Source of the DNA: an uncultured Streptococcus sp.
GTDB taxonomy: Bacteria > Bacillota > Bacilli > Lactobacillales > Streptococcaceae
Direction of reading: 5' to 3'
DNA length: 6,997 nt
Assembly (NCBI RefSeq): GCF_938020365.1
Contig: NZ_CALIIB010000001.1
Coordinates: 1-6,997, forward strand
Shown here piece after piece: positions 1-5,975 of this stretch. Each line of letters begins with the position of its first letter. Within the stretch, counting starts at the first letter, position 1. The position numbers and the translations under genes are program-made. The notes beneath the pieces are model-generated. The model did not search any database. It was not told where the DNA came from and worked only from the letters and a program-made list of their open reading frames with translations.

Positions 1-42
1 TTATAGATAGACAGTAGGCAATACAGTCTAACTTTCCTTACT

Positions 43-70
43 ATTTTATCAAATTTCACTGAAAATGCAA
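43..70 (-). promoter_or_regulatory. Promoter reading off the left edge
   Basis: On the minus strand, a -35 TTGCAT (65-70) is followed after 16 bases by an extended -10 TGATAAAAT (hexamer TAAAAT at 43-48). It lies just downstream of the anti-sigma stop codon and points out of the window, so it should drive the next, unseen gene. About 36 bases of its leader are visible and contain no start codon with a ribosome site. No terminator is evident between the anti-sigma gene and this promoter, so read-through from the sigma operon is possible. Confidence 0.6.
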
Positions 71-93
71 GCCTTTTACACATTTTTTGTCAA

Positions 94-1083
94 TTATTCC
101 TTATCTAGCTTATAGTAAGGCTGATTAGGAACGGAAGCACCAATACTGGAAGCATAAATCCATTCTTTATCTTCTAATTGAGCGAAATTTTCAGCTTTTC
201 CTGTCAAGATAACGCCGGAGAAAGTTAATTGATCCCGATTTTCTGGTTCACGAATATCTAGCTGACCAAATTTCTTGAGATAGGACTCAACCTCATTGTA
301 CATGTTGTACCCACTAAGACTTGGGAAAAGATTTTTATCTGCCTTTTTCAGATAATCCAAGAAAGTCTGCTGCTCTTTATTAGCCTCTTTTGCCTTCTTC
401 CTAAAATCTAAATCATAAGTAAAGAGAAGACTAGCGTTAGCTCCATAGGTGAACTGGGGATCGGAATACTGTTCAATATCATTTTCTGACTGACTGCCAA
501 TCCAGTACCAGTTAATCTTGAGGTTGTTCGGTATCATCTTCTGGATTTCCTTATAGGTATAAGCTTTATCAAAAGTCAAAGCTACTTCCACCAATTGATT
601 TGGCATTTCTTTGACAGAAGCCAACTCCTTAGGCATAGAATTACTATCCTTTGTCCCTTTGGCATTGATATTATAGAAGACCGGATATTTTTGACGCAGG
701 GTTCGCGTATAGGTCCCTGAGAGAGACAAATAAGTCCCTTCCGCAGTCGGATCTTTAAAAGCACCTATGAGTGAATAGTTTCCCTCATAGGAAGGATAAG
801 CCACCTTCACTCCATCTAAATCTTTGAAACGATCAGAATGTAAGGTTCCTGAAAACAAAGAATTTTGAGTGTGGTAAAGACTATCATAGTCAACATTAGG
901 ATAGGAGATTTCAGACATAACTTCGTACTCTGCCTGCAAATTTCGACCATTACTCGAGGCTAATTCTATCAATCCCTTTCCTAGTAAAAGCAATAAAGCT
1001 AAGGAGACAAAACTACTGATGGCAACTGTCTTCCAAAGTCGTTTTCTTTTACTTTTCTTCGCTAATATTTCAAATGTTTCCAT
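94..1083 (-). CDS. Membrane-anchored sigma-factor regulator (anti-sigma), SigmaReg_N/SigmaReg_C type
   Basis: A 329-residue protein that probably holds the upstream ECF sigma factor inactive at the membrane. Residues 1-17 are short and very basic (KKSKRKR), residues 18-41 form one transmembrane helix, and about 285 residues follow outside the cell, giving an N-in/C-out topology. The arrangement and sequence style resemble the sigma-regulator N- and C-terminal domain family that includes Bacillus subtilis YhdL, the regulator of SigM; there is no zinc-binding anti-sigma HxxxCxxC motif. The ATG lies inside the end of the sigma gene (14-bp overlap), and GAAAGGA stands 7 bases before it, so translation is probably coupled. 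No small YhdK-like partner gene is present. Family assignment is by recognition of overall pattern; the signal sensed is unknown. Confidence 0.75.
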   Translation of the reverse strand: METFEILAKKSKRKRLWKTVAISSFVSLALLLLLGKGLIELASSNGRNLQAEYEVMSEISYPNVDYDSLYHTQNSLFSGTLHSDRFKDLDGVKVAYPSYEGNYSLIGAFKDPTAEGTYLSLSGTYTRTLRQKYPVFYNINAKGTKDSNSMPKELASVKEMPNQLVEVALTFDKAYTYKEIQKMIPNNLKINWYWIGSQSENDIEQYSDPQFTYGANASLLFTYDLDFRKKAKEANKEQQTFLDYLKKADKNLFPSLSGYNMYNEVESYLKKFGQLDIREPENRDQLTFSGVILTGKAENFAQLEDKEWIYASSIGASVPNQPYYKLDKE

Positions 1084-1585
1084 TTTTATATCCTTTCTTT
1101 TCCAATTTATGGCGGAGCTTAATTCGGCTACGCATGAGTTGTACTTTCACTTTACTTACCGAATACGACATGATTTGAGCGATTTCCTTTACTGTAAAAT
1201 TTTGGAAATAATAAAGATCTAGAAGCATTGCTTCCTTAGTCGGGAGCTCTTCTATCGTCGACCTTAACAGCTCATAATAGTCGTTTTCAAATGGTTGAAT
1301 CACATCTTGTTTGAAAAATTCATTTTGCAAAATTTCTAAATAATGCTGATCGCGCCTATAGCGATCGATATAACGGCGGATGGAAACCCGATACATCCAA
1401 GCTCGCATCTTCTCTGCTGGGATGATCAGATCAGTCTCTAACATTTTGACAAAAACATCCTGCACCACATCTTCTGCCTCGGCCTTAGAAGCTCCTGACT
1501 TTTGCAAGTAGAAAACAATCTCTCGGGCAAAGCCAATCAAGATGTTTTCGTATTCATCCAGTTTGATAATCTCACCTCCCCACAA
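1070..1585 (-). CDS. ECF-type RNA polymerase sigma-70 family factor
   Basis: About 165-171 residues, the size of an ECF (group IV) sigma factor, which directs RNA polymerase to a small set of promoters on an envelope or stress signal. Region 2 spans about residues 12-80 (numbered from the TTG), with the core-binding helix AEDVVQDVFVKML at 37-49 and the DNA-melting stretch RAWMYRVSIRRYIDRYRR at 61-78. Region 4 spans about 104-161, with a helix-turn-helix around TVKEIAQIMSYSVSKVKVQL (131-150). There is no region 1 or 3. It overlaps the anti-sigma gene downstream by 14 bp, the classic sigma/regulator pair. The start is uncertain: TTG at 1585 is the only standard in-frame start near the 5' end, but the strong ribosome site lies downstream of it and suits ATT (1570) or ATC (1567). 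Distinct from ComX/SigX. Role certain to family, regulon unknown. Confidence 0.88.
   Translation of the reverse strand: MWGGEIIKLDEYENILIGFAREIVFYLQKSGASKAEAEDVVQDVFVKMLETDLIIPAEKMRAWMYRVSIRRYIDRYRRDQHYLEILQNEFFKQDVIQPFENDYYELLRSTIEELPTKEAMLLDLYYFQNFTVKEIAQIMSYSVSKVKVQLMRSRIKLRHKLEKKGYKNGNI
1571..1581 (-). promoter_or_regulatory. Strong Shine-Dalgarno inside the annotated 5' end of the sigma gene
   Basis: Minus-strand GGGGAGGTGAG is close to a full anti-16S match. It falls inside the reading frame if TTG at 1585 is the start. Measured from GGAGG, in-frame ATT is 4 bases away, ATC 7 bases and CTG 13 bases. No in-frame ATG, GTG or TTG lies at normal spacing. A second purine run, GAGGAGAAG (1586-1594), abuts the TTG with only 3 bases of spacing. 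Confidence 0.6.
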
Positions 1586-1630
1586 CTTCTCCTCAAATCT
1601 CTCCTTACTTGCATTCCTTTAAAAAGCAGA

Positions 1631-1658
1631 ATAATAGTAAAAAGTCTTTCTAATCCAA
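1631..1658 (-). promoter_or_regulatory. Possible vegetative promoter of the sigma operon
   Basis: Minus-strand TTGGAT (1653-1658), 16-base spacer, TATTAT (1631-1636). The -10 matches 5 of 6 bases but the -35 only 3 of 6, and there is no TGn extension. It would give a leader of about 40-60 nt. It could supply basal sigma expression; it may also be a chance match in AT-rich DNA. Confidence 0.35.
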
Positions 1659-1736
1659 AGCTCGCAGCTGCTACTTCTCATTTGAAACTGCTTTTCTCTA
1701 TTTAATACTTTTCTATTCGTCCCCCTTTCTACTAGT

Positions 1737-1765
1737 ATAACGAATCGAAAGTTATTTTGGTTACA
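1737..1765 (-). promoter_or_regulatory. Candidate ECF-type (autoregulatory) promoter of the sigma operon
   Basis: Minus-strand TGTAAC (1760-1765), 17-base spacer, CGTTAT (1737-1742). Gram-positive ECF promoters typically carry an AAC-containing -35 and a CGT-containing -10 about 16-17 bases apart, and ECF operons are usually self-activated. A leader of about 150 nt would follow. The overlapping TATACT (1734-1739) has no -35 at SigA spacing. Inference from pattern only. Confidence 0.4.
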
Positions 1766-1780
1766 AAAATTTTAAACATG

Positions 1781-1818
1781 ACAAAGAAACCCTAGATAGG
1801 TGGAAACTATCTAGGGTT
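1781..1818 (-). terminator. Intrinsic terminator of the DUF805 gene
   Basis: A perfect 12-bp stem, AACCCTAGATAG (1788-1799) with CTATCTAGGGTT (1807-1818), encloses a 7-base loop. On the minus strand it is followed by a T-rich run (TTTCTTTGT). It starts 6 bases after the DUF805 stop codon and separates that gene from the sigma operon, whose candidate promoter begins about 16 bases further on. Confidence 0.85.
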
Positions 1819-1824
1819 GATACA

Positions 1825-2832
1825 TTATAGATTTTCTTGAGAGTTTGACTCTGAGTTAGTGATTTGTTCAGAAGCCTTTACTTCATCAGAAGCAGTTGCA
1901 AGAGTTTGTTCTACTGTTTCAGTCTGAGACTGCTGAGTTTCTACTGAAGAAACTGATTCAGCAGATTGTGAAACTGAAGTTGAGAATGCTGATTGAGTTG
2001 ACTCTTGACTTTGGGCTTGGCTAGCAGCAAACGGTTGAGTTGGCTGGTTCACTTGATTCTGACCAAAAGGTTGTTGAGGCTGACCAAACTCTGGGGTCTG
2101 AGCTGGTGCTTCTTGCTGAGCAACTGGTTGACTTTGGCTAGCAGGCTGACCAAATGGTTGGTTTTGAACCGGTTGTTGTACTTGGCCAAATGGTTGTCCT
2201 TGGTTAACAGGCTGAGCAAATGGTTGGTTTTGAACTGGTTGTTGTGCTTGACCAAATTGCTGACCTTGGTTAACAGGCTGACTAATTTGTTGATTCTGAG
2301 CTGGTTGTTGTGCTTGGCCAAATTGCTGACCTTGGAATCCTTGTTGACCATAAGGAGCCCCATTAACTGACTGAGCTGGTTTGCTAGCTTGGCAAAGGAG
2401 GACTATCAAGGCAATACCACATGGCAAGCTGACTAAAGCAGCTAGGATATTCAACACTGGAATGAAGGAAGCTATTGATGGTCCTACAGTGAGAAAAATA
2501 AATGCCCAATGGAAACCAGCATCACGAAGACGACGAACAGTGATAGCAAGATTAGGAACGATAGTTGCAAGCCAATAGATGGCAAGTAGGAACATTATGA
2601 ACGCAGCCAAACCAGCACCAGCCATAGCTCCAGAATAATCTGGTTCATAACCGTATAGCCCTGCATAATAAACTTCACTAAAAAGCGGAATGAGAAGACC
2701 AAAAAGGGGAATCAACGAAAATAGTAAGGTAATCAAAAAATTACATAGGACAACCCACCAGTAATCCGAACGACTGGAACGACCACTAAAGTCTGCATAA
2801 CGAGTCCAAAATTTTTTATAAGCAGAAAACAT
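1825..2832 (-). CDS. DUF805 family membrane protein with Gln/Pro-rich repeat tail
   Basis: A 335-residue protein in two parts. Residues 1-150 are a DUF805 domain: an aromatic N-terminus (MFSAYKKFWTRYADFSGRSS), the RSDYWW motif at 21-26, about four membrane segments (roughly 27-50, 72-96, 108-124, 126-148), and the conserved RRLRDAGFHW stretch (100-109). Residues 151-335 are hydrophilic and low in complexity: three 22-residue Gln/Pro/Asn-rich repeats, a degenerate fourth copy, then a Ser/Glu/Gln/Thr-rich end. Typical DUF805 proteins are only about 100-150 residues, so the tail more than doubles the length. The function of DUF805 is unknown. The start is the ATG at 2832, 6 bases after AGGAG; an in-frame ATG at 2868 falls inside the -10 element and one at 2838 overlaps the ribosome site. 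It is monocistronic, with its own promoter and terminator. Confidence 0.85.
   Translation of the reverse strand: MFSAYKKFWTRYADFSGRSSRSDYWWVVLCNFLITLLFSLIPLFGLLIPLFSEVYYAGLYGYEPDYSGAMAGAGLAAFIMFLLAIYWLATIVPNLAITVRRLRDAGFHWAFIFLTVGPSIASFIPVLNILAALVSLPCGIALIVLLCQASKPAQSVNGAPYGQQGFQGQQFGQAQQPAQNQQISQPVNQGQQFGQAQQPVQNQPFAQPVNQGQPFGQVQQPVQNQPFGQPASQSQPVAQQEAPAQTPEFGQPQQPFGQNQVNQPTQPFAASQAQSQESTQSAFSTSVSQSAESVSSVETQQSQTETVEQTLATASDEVKASEQITNSESNSQENL
2134..2331 (-). repeat. Three 66-bp coding tandem repeats (22-residue Q/P/N-rich units)
   Basis: Residues 168-189, 190-211 and 212-233 of the DUF805 protein begin GQQFGQAQQP, GQQFGQAQQP and GQPFGQVQQP. They end in SQPVNQ, AQPVNQ and GQPASQ. A decayed continuation (residues 234-260, with FGQPQQPFGQ) follows. 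The DNA copies are similar enough to suggest expansion by slippage or unequal crossing-over, so copy number may vary between strains. Long open frames on either strand here are side effects of the repeat. Confidence 0.85.
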
Positions 2833-2866
2833 AGACATCTCCTCTAAATTTTTATTAACAGGGTTC

Positions 2867-2895
2867 ATTGTATCATAATTTTAGCTCGAAATCAA
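2867..2895 (-). promoter_or_regulatory. Extended -10 promoter of the DUF805 gene
   Basis: Minus-strand TTGATT (2890-2895), 17-base spacer, then TACAAT (2867-2872) preceded by TGA, giving an extended TGnTACAAT. The predicted leader is about 28 nt to the ATG at 2832. It lies in the 107-bp gap after comEC, so this gene need not be co-transcribed with the competence operon. Confidence 0.75.
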
Positions 2896-2939
2896 GGTAA
2901 ACTAACCCTAGCTCGCTATCAGAGCAAGGAAACAGAGCC

Positions 2940-5180
2940 TTACTTTACAGTCTCAATCTGCCAAGAAGCCCAGCCACTAAAGCGAATGGCGCCTTGCTCA
3001 TCTGTCCGAAAAATCCTTGTCTGAATCTTATCAAATCTATCTAAGGTTTCCTGATGAGGATGCTTGTAGCGGTTATTCTTGCCGGCAGAGATGAGGGTAA
3101 TTTTGGGCTGAAGCTGATGTAAAAATTCTGGGCTAGAAGAGCCCTTAGAACCGTGGTGTCCTGCTTTTAAAACATCTACCTTGAGTTGCGGAAAACGCCG
3201 CATCAAGGTAGCTTCGCCATTCTCCTCTAAGTCTCCCGTAAACAAAAAGCTAGTTCCAAAAAACTTCCCGTACAAAACGACAGAGTCATCATTGCTACCG
3301 TCGCCCGTATCCTCAGGATAGAGAACCTGCAAAGATCCATCAAAAATTGGAAGGCTATCTCCCACTTCTACCGCATGGACTCTCGTCTGCATCCGCTCCA
3401 GTTTCTCAACAAAATCCGACTGGGTCAAACTTCCCTTAGATACATAAATTTCCTTTATAGAGAAACGCTTAGCCACCTCCAACATATCACCCATGTGATC
3501 GGCATCTGTGTGGGTCAAAACCAGTACATCCAAGCGACTCACTCCCCTACTTTTCAGGTAGGGAATCAAGGTTTTTTCTGCATTTGTCGAAGAAACCCTC
3601 TCCTGCCAAGCCTCTTTCTTGACAATCTCCACTCGGCCACCCACATCAATCAGAACAGATTTCCCCCGCCAATCACGCAAAAATATACTATCTCCCTGCC
3701 CAATATCAATGACGGTAATTTCATTTTGCAAGGGATGCTTTGTGAGGAAAAAGAGCAGAGCTAGAGCCAAGCTGAGTAAGATTAAGGCTTTCTTCTGTCT
3801 ACGAAAATCATAAAGCAAGCTAAGAATGATCAGCAGACCTAGCATCATCCAGATGGATGGCTGACCAAAAACCACTGGCCGTGAGGAAATAGCCGCCGTC
3901 CAACGAATTAACTCTTCCAGCAGTTCAAACAAGGCATTGACCTGAGTGATTTTCAAAAGAGGCGATAGGGCAAAAATAAAGGTCAGGGCTGGAAGCATAA
4001 AAAGATCAAAAACGACTGAGAATAGAAAAGTCAGCAGAATAGACCAGGGCTGAAATTCAGAAAAATAGAAAATCAGAATCGGCAAAATCCCCAGTGAAAT
4101 GGTCAGACTTTCTGCCAGCACCTTTCGCACGGGAGGTAAATGCTCAAAATCCATGACCGAAATGACAAAAGCATAGGCACAGGAAAGAACGCCACCCGTC
4201 GTCAAGAGAAAATTGGGCATGAAAATGGCTAGGAGAACGATCGTTAAAGCGAAGTTATCCAGCTTAGTCACACCAAACTGCGAGAGCAGCTTTTGCACTA
4301 AACTTCTCACGACCGATACTGAAAAGCCCGTCAAACCTGCATAGATGAAGGAAAAAGGCAACTGAATCCAATCGACGGTTTCCCTTTTTAAACCAGATTT
4401 TAGGAGAATCCGGCGAAAACCATCCATGAAATAGCCGACCTGCATACCAGATAGAGCAAAAAGATGGATAATCCCCAGACTAGAATAAAGTTCATTCATC
4501 TCAGCAAAATCTGTATCCAAATCACCAAACAAAAGCCCAGTCATATAATGGCTCATGGGGCTAGGAAAATTTTCCTTGATATAAACCAAGGCTTTTCTAC
4601 GCCAGACCGACAGCCAATCCCAAGGATTAAGACTGCTAAAATGCTGACTGTACTTGATTTTATTGATCTTCAAAATCCTGTAAATCCCCTGCGTTTTCAG
4701 ATAAGCCCGATAGTCAAAACCTGAAAAATTACGCTGGTCTTCTGCTAAACTAAGCTCTCCATCAATCTCCAAAAGCAGTTGATCGCTCAGTTTTTGAAAA
4801 GCTTGTTTTTCCTGTTCTGACTGGATTTTATAAAAAGCCTGATAAGTCCGACCATTGGAATAGCCACGAAAAGAAAGCGAATCCCCATTGACTTTGATCG
4901 TATCCGGCTTCATCACAATGGCAGGGATAGTTTTCGGTTCATCTTGAAAGGCTTGATTAGCCACTTCTCTCCTAAATAGGAAAAATCCTGTAAAGAGACT
5001 CAAGAATACCAAAATAAGCAGACTATTTCTAGTCGAATAAAGCCAAAAGAGCCGAATAAGGAGGACTGCTAAACCTAGATAAGCTGGCAGACTACTAGTG
5101 TAAATCGCAAAGTAGGTCAGCACCAGCAAAAGACAAAAATAGATTGGTTTAATAGGAAATTTATTTATCCACTGTGACAT
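2940..5180 (-). CDS. comEC: ComEC/Rec2 competence DNA-uptake channel protein
   Basis: A 746-residue polytopic membrane protein that carries single-stranded transforming DNA across the membrane. Domains in order: N-terminal membrane helices (about 12-70); a soluble DUF4131-type segment (about 80-185); the Competence core with many helices (about 200-460) and its signature HLFALSGMQV at 239-248; a last hydrophobic stretch (465-480); and a C-terminal metallo-beta-lactamase-like domain (about 487-740). That domain shows DIGQGDS (492-498), IDVGG (511-515), THTDADH (556-562), FTGD (647-650), GHHGSKGSSS (674-683) and NNRYKHPH (702-709), so the metal-site motifs look intact and a nuclease role is plausible. 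Full length, with no frameshift. The ATG lies 20 bp inside comEA and has no good Shine-Dalgarno site, which suggests translational coupling. It should be transcribed from the SigX box upstream of comEA. Confidence 0.97.
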   Translation of the reverse strand: MSQWINKFPIKPIYFCLLLVLTYFAIYTSSLPAYLGLAVLLIRLFWLYSTRNSLLILVFLSLFTGFFLFRREVANQAFQDEPKTIPAIVMKPDTIKVNGDSLSFRGYSNGRTYQAFYKIQSEQEKQAFQKLSDQLLLEIDGELSLAEDQRNFSGFDYRAYLKTQGIYRILKINKIKYSQHFSSLNPWDWLSVWRRKALVYIKENFPSPMSHYMTGLLFGDLDTDFAEMNELYSSLGIIHLFALSGMQVGYFMDGFRRILLKSGLKRETVDWIQLPFSFIYAGLTGFSVSVVRSLVQKLLSQFGVTKLDNFALTIVLLAIFMPNFLLTTGGVLSCAYAFVISVMDFEHLPPVRKVLAESLTISLGILPILIFYFSEFQPWSILLTFLFSVVFDLFMLPALTFIFALSPLLKITQVNALFELLEELIRWTAAISSRPVVFGQPSIWMMLGLLIILSLLYDFRRQKKALILLSLALALLFFLTKHPLQNEITVIDIGQGDSIFLRDWRGKSVLIDVGGRVEIVKKEAWQERVSSTNAEKTLIPYLKSRGVSRLDVLVLTHTDADHMGDMLEVAKRFSIKEIYVSKGSLTQSDFVEKLERMQTRVHAVEVGDSLPIFDGSLQVLYPEDTGDGSNDDSVVLYGKFFGTSFLFTGDLEENGEATLMRRFPQLKVDVLKAGHHGSKGSSSPEFLHQLQPKITLISAGKNNRYKHPHQETLDRFDKIQTRIFRTDEQGAIRFSGWASWQIETVK

Positions 5181-5856
5181 AGTCTTTTAACTTTTCTAAG
5201 GTTTTTGCACCGATTCCTGAAACATTTTTCAGCTCGTCTACTGACTTAAACTTGCCATTGGCTTCCCGATAAGCGATGATGTCTTGCGCTTTCTTTTGAC
5301 CGATGCCTGAAACTGTCTGAAGTTCAGCTTCGGTCGCCGTATTGAGATTGACCAAGCCAGACTTCCCTTTTGCCGCTTCTCCATTTCCAGCGGGCGTCTG
5401 ACTAGCTTGTGTCACATCTGCCCCTTCCTCACCTACTCTAGCTACATAAACAACCGCCTCATCTGTTAATTTTTGAGCTTGGTTTATGGATTTTGACTCG
5501 GCATCTGGCAGTAGACCACCTGCTTTTTGTAAGGCATCATGCACACGCGCTCCTGCCCGCAACTGATAAACTCCAGGATTTTTGACAGCTCCTTTGACAT
5601 CAACGGTGACTTCTTCCTCAGATTCCTCTGAATGCATATCCTTTTCTGAGTTGATCTTTTCTTGATTGATATTTCTTTTTTCTATATTGGTTTCAGACGA
5701 AGCTGATGTGACCACTTCCTGAGCCAGTGCACTGACCTGATTCTGTGGCTGAGCGTTGCCCTTCAGCAAGAAAAAGCCAGCCAAGACGACTCCCAGTAAA
5801 GAAAGTCCAACAAAAATCTTGTATTCCTTTAATTTTTCAACTATTTCTTCAAGCAT
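5161..5856 (-). CDS. comEA: ComEA competence DNA-binding receptor
   Basis: A 231-residue membrane-anchored protein that binds double-stranded DNA at the cell surface and passes it to the ComEC channel. A short cytoplasmic N-terminus precedes one transmembrane helix (13-32). A Gln/Ser/Glu-rich linker follows (33-82), then an SLBB domain (about 83-139, VDVKGAVKNPGVYQL), a second linker (140-166), and a double helix-hairpin-helix DNA-binding domain (168-229) with LNTATEAEL, SGIGQKKAQDII and SGIGAKTLEKL. The start is the ATG at 5856, behind AAAGGAG at 6-base spacing. A longer frame from TTG at 5925 would begin upstream of the com-box and is unlikely. It is the first gene of the comEA-comEC operon, overlapping comEC by 20 bp. 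Confidence 0.97.
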   Translation of the reverse strand: MLEEIVEKLKEYKIFVGLSLLGVVLAGFFLLKGNAQPQNQVSALAQEVVTSASSETNIEKRNINQEKINSEKDMHSEESEEEVTVDVKGAVKNPGVYQLRAGARVHDALQKAGGLLPDAESKSINQAQKLTDEAVVYVARVGEEGADVTQASQTPAGNGEAAKGKSGLVNLNTATEAELQTVSGIGQKKAQDIIAYREANGKFKSVDELKNVSGIGAKTLEKLKDYVTVDK

Positions 5857-5876
5857 ATTTTTCTCCTTTATCTTTT

Positions 5877-5884
5877 TATTCGTA
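5877..5884 (-). promoter_or_regulatory. SigX (ComX) com-box of comEA-comEC
   Basis: Minus-strand TACGAATA matches the streptococcal late-competence consensus at all 8 positions and is preceded by a pyrimidine-rich run (CTTTTCTTT). It ends 20 bases before the comEA ATG, giving a predicted leader of about 10-15 nt that is almost entirely the ribosome site. This places the operon under the competence sigma factor. Confidence 0.93.
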
Positions 5885-5897
5885 AAAGAAAAGGGAA

Positions 5898-5925
5898 AGT
5901 ATAGAAATCTGAAACAAAGTTTCAA
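5898..5925 (-). promoter_or_regulatory. Possible vegetative promoter of comEA with a dyad at its -35
   Basis: Minus-strand TTGAAA (5920-5925), 16-base spacer, TATACT (5898-5903); each hexamer matches 5 of 6 consensus bases. A 6-bp dyad TGAAAC-AAA-GTTTCA (5910-5924) overlaps the -35 and could be an operator. If active it would give basal comEA expression outside competence, or carry transcripts initiated after the repeat element. AT-rich context makes a chance match possible. Confidence 0.4.
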
Positions 5926-5935
5926 ATATAAATAA

Positions 5936-5975
5936 GAAAACTAAAACAGAGGCTGGGACAAAAGTCCTAGCCTCT
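5936..5975 (-). terminator. Intrinsic terminator between plsC and comEA
   Basis: A 12-bp stem with one G-T wobble (5948-5959 with 5964-5975) and a 4-base loop. On the minus strand it is followed by a T-rich run, TGTTTTAGTTTTC. It forms the left end of the structured repeat and should stop plsC transcripts before the com-box. Confidence 0.75.

Noticed and set aside
1537..1557. Six-codon out-of-frame ATG peptide (MNTKTS) near the sigma gene 5' end
   Set aside because: It is 17 bases from the strong ribosome site, too far for normal use, and this short a frame is expected by chance.
2005..2370. Long open frames on the plus strand and in another minus frame across the Q-rich repeats
   Set aside because: They give Leu/Trp- or Asn/Lys-rich periodic products that follow from the repeated CAA/CAG codons; the DUF805 frame has the promoter, ribosome site and domain.
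2833..2868. Upstream in-frame ATG (2868) for the DUF805 gene
   Set aside because: It falls within the -10 hexamer and would not be on the transcript; ATG 2832 has AGGAG at 6 bases.
2907..2929. Hairpin after comEC (CCT-GCTC / GAGC-AGG) as terminator
   Set aside because: The stem has a central mismatch and no T-run follows on the minus strand, so it is too weak to call.
3375..4724. Several plus-strand open frames antisense to comEC
   Set aside because: They have no ribosome sites or recognisable domains and overlap a full-length conserved gene.
5857..5925. Longer comEA starting at TTG 5925
   Set aside because: The extension spans the com-box and the ribosome site; the ATG at 5856 has ideal spacing.
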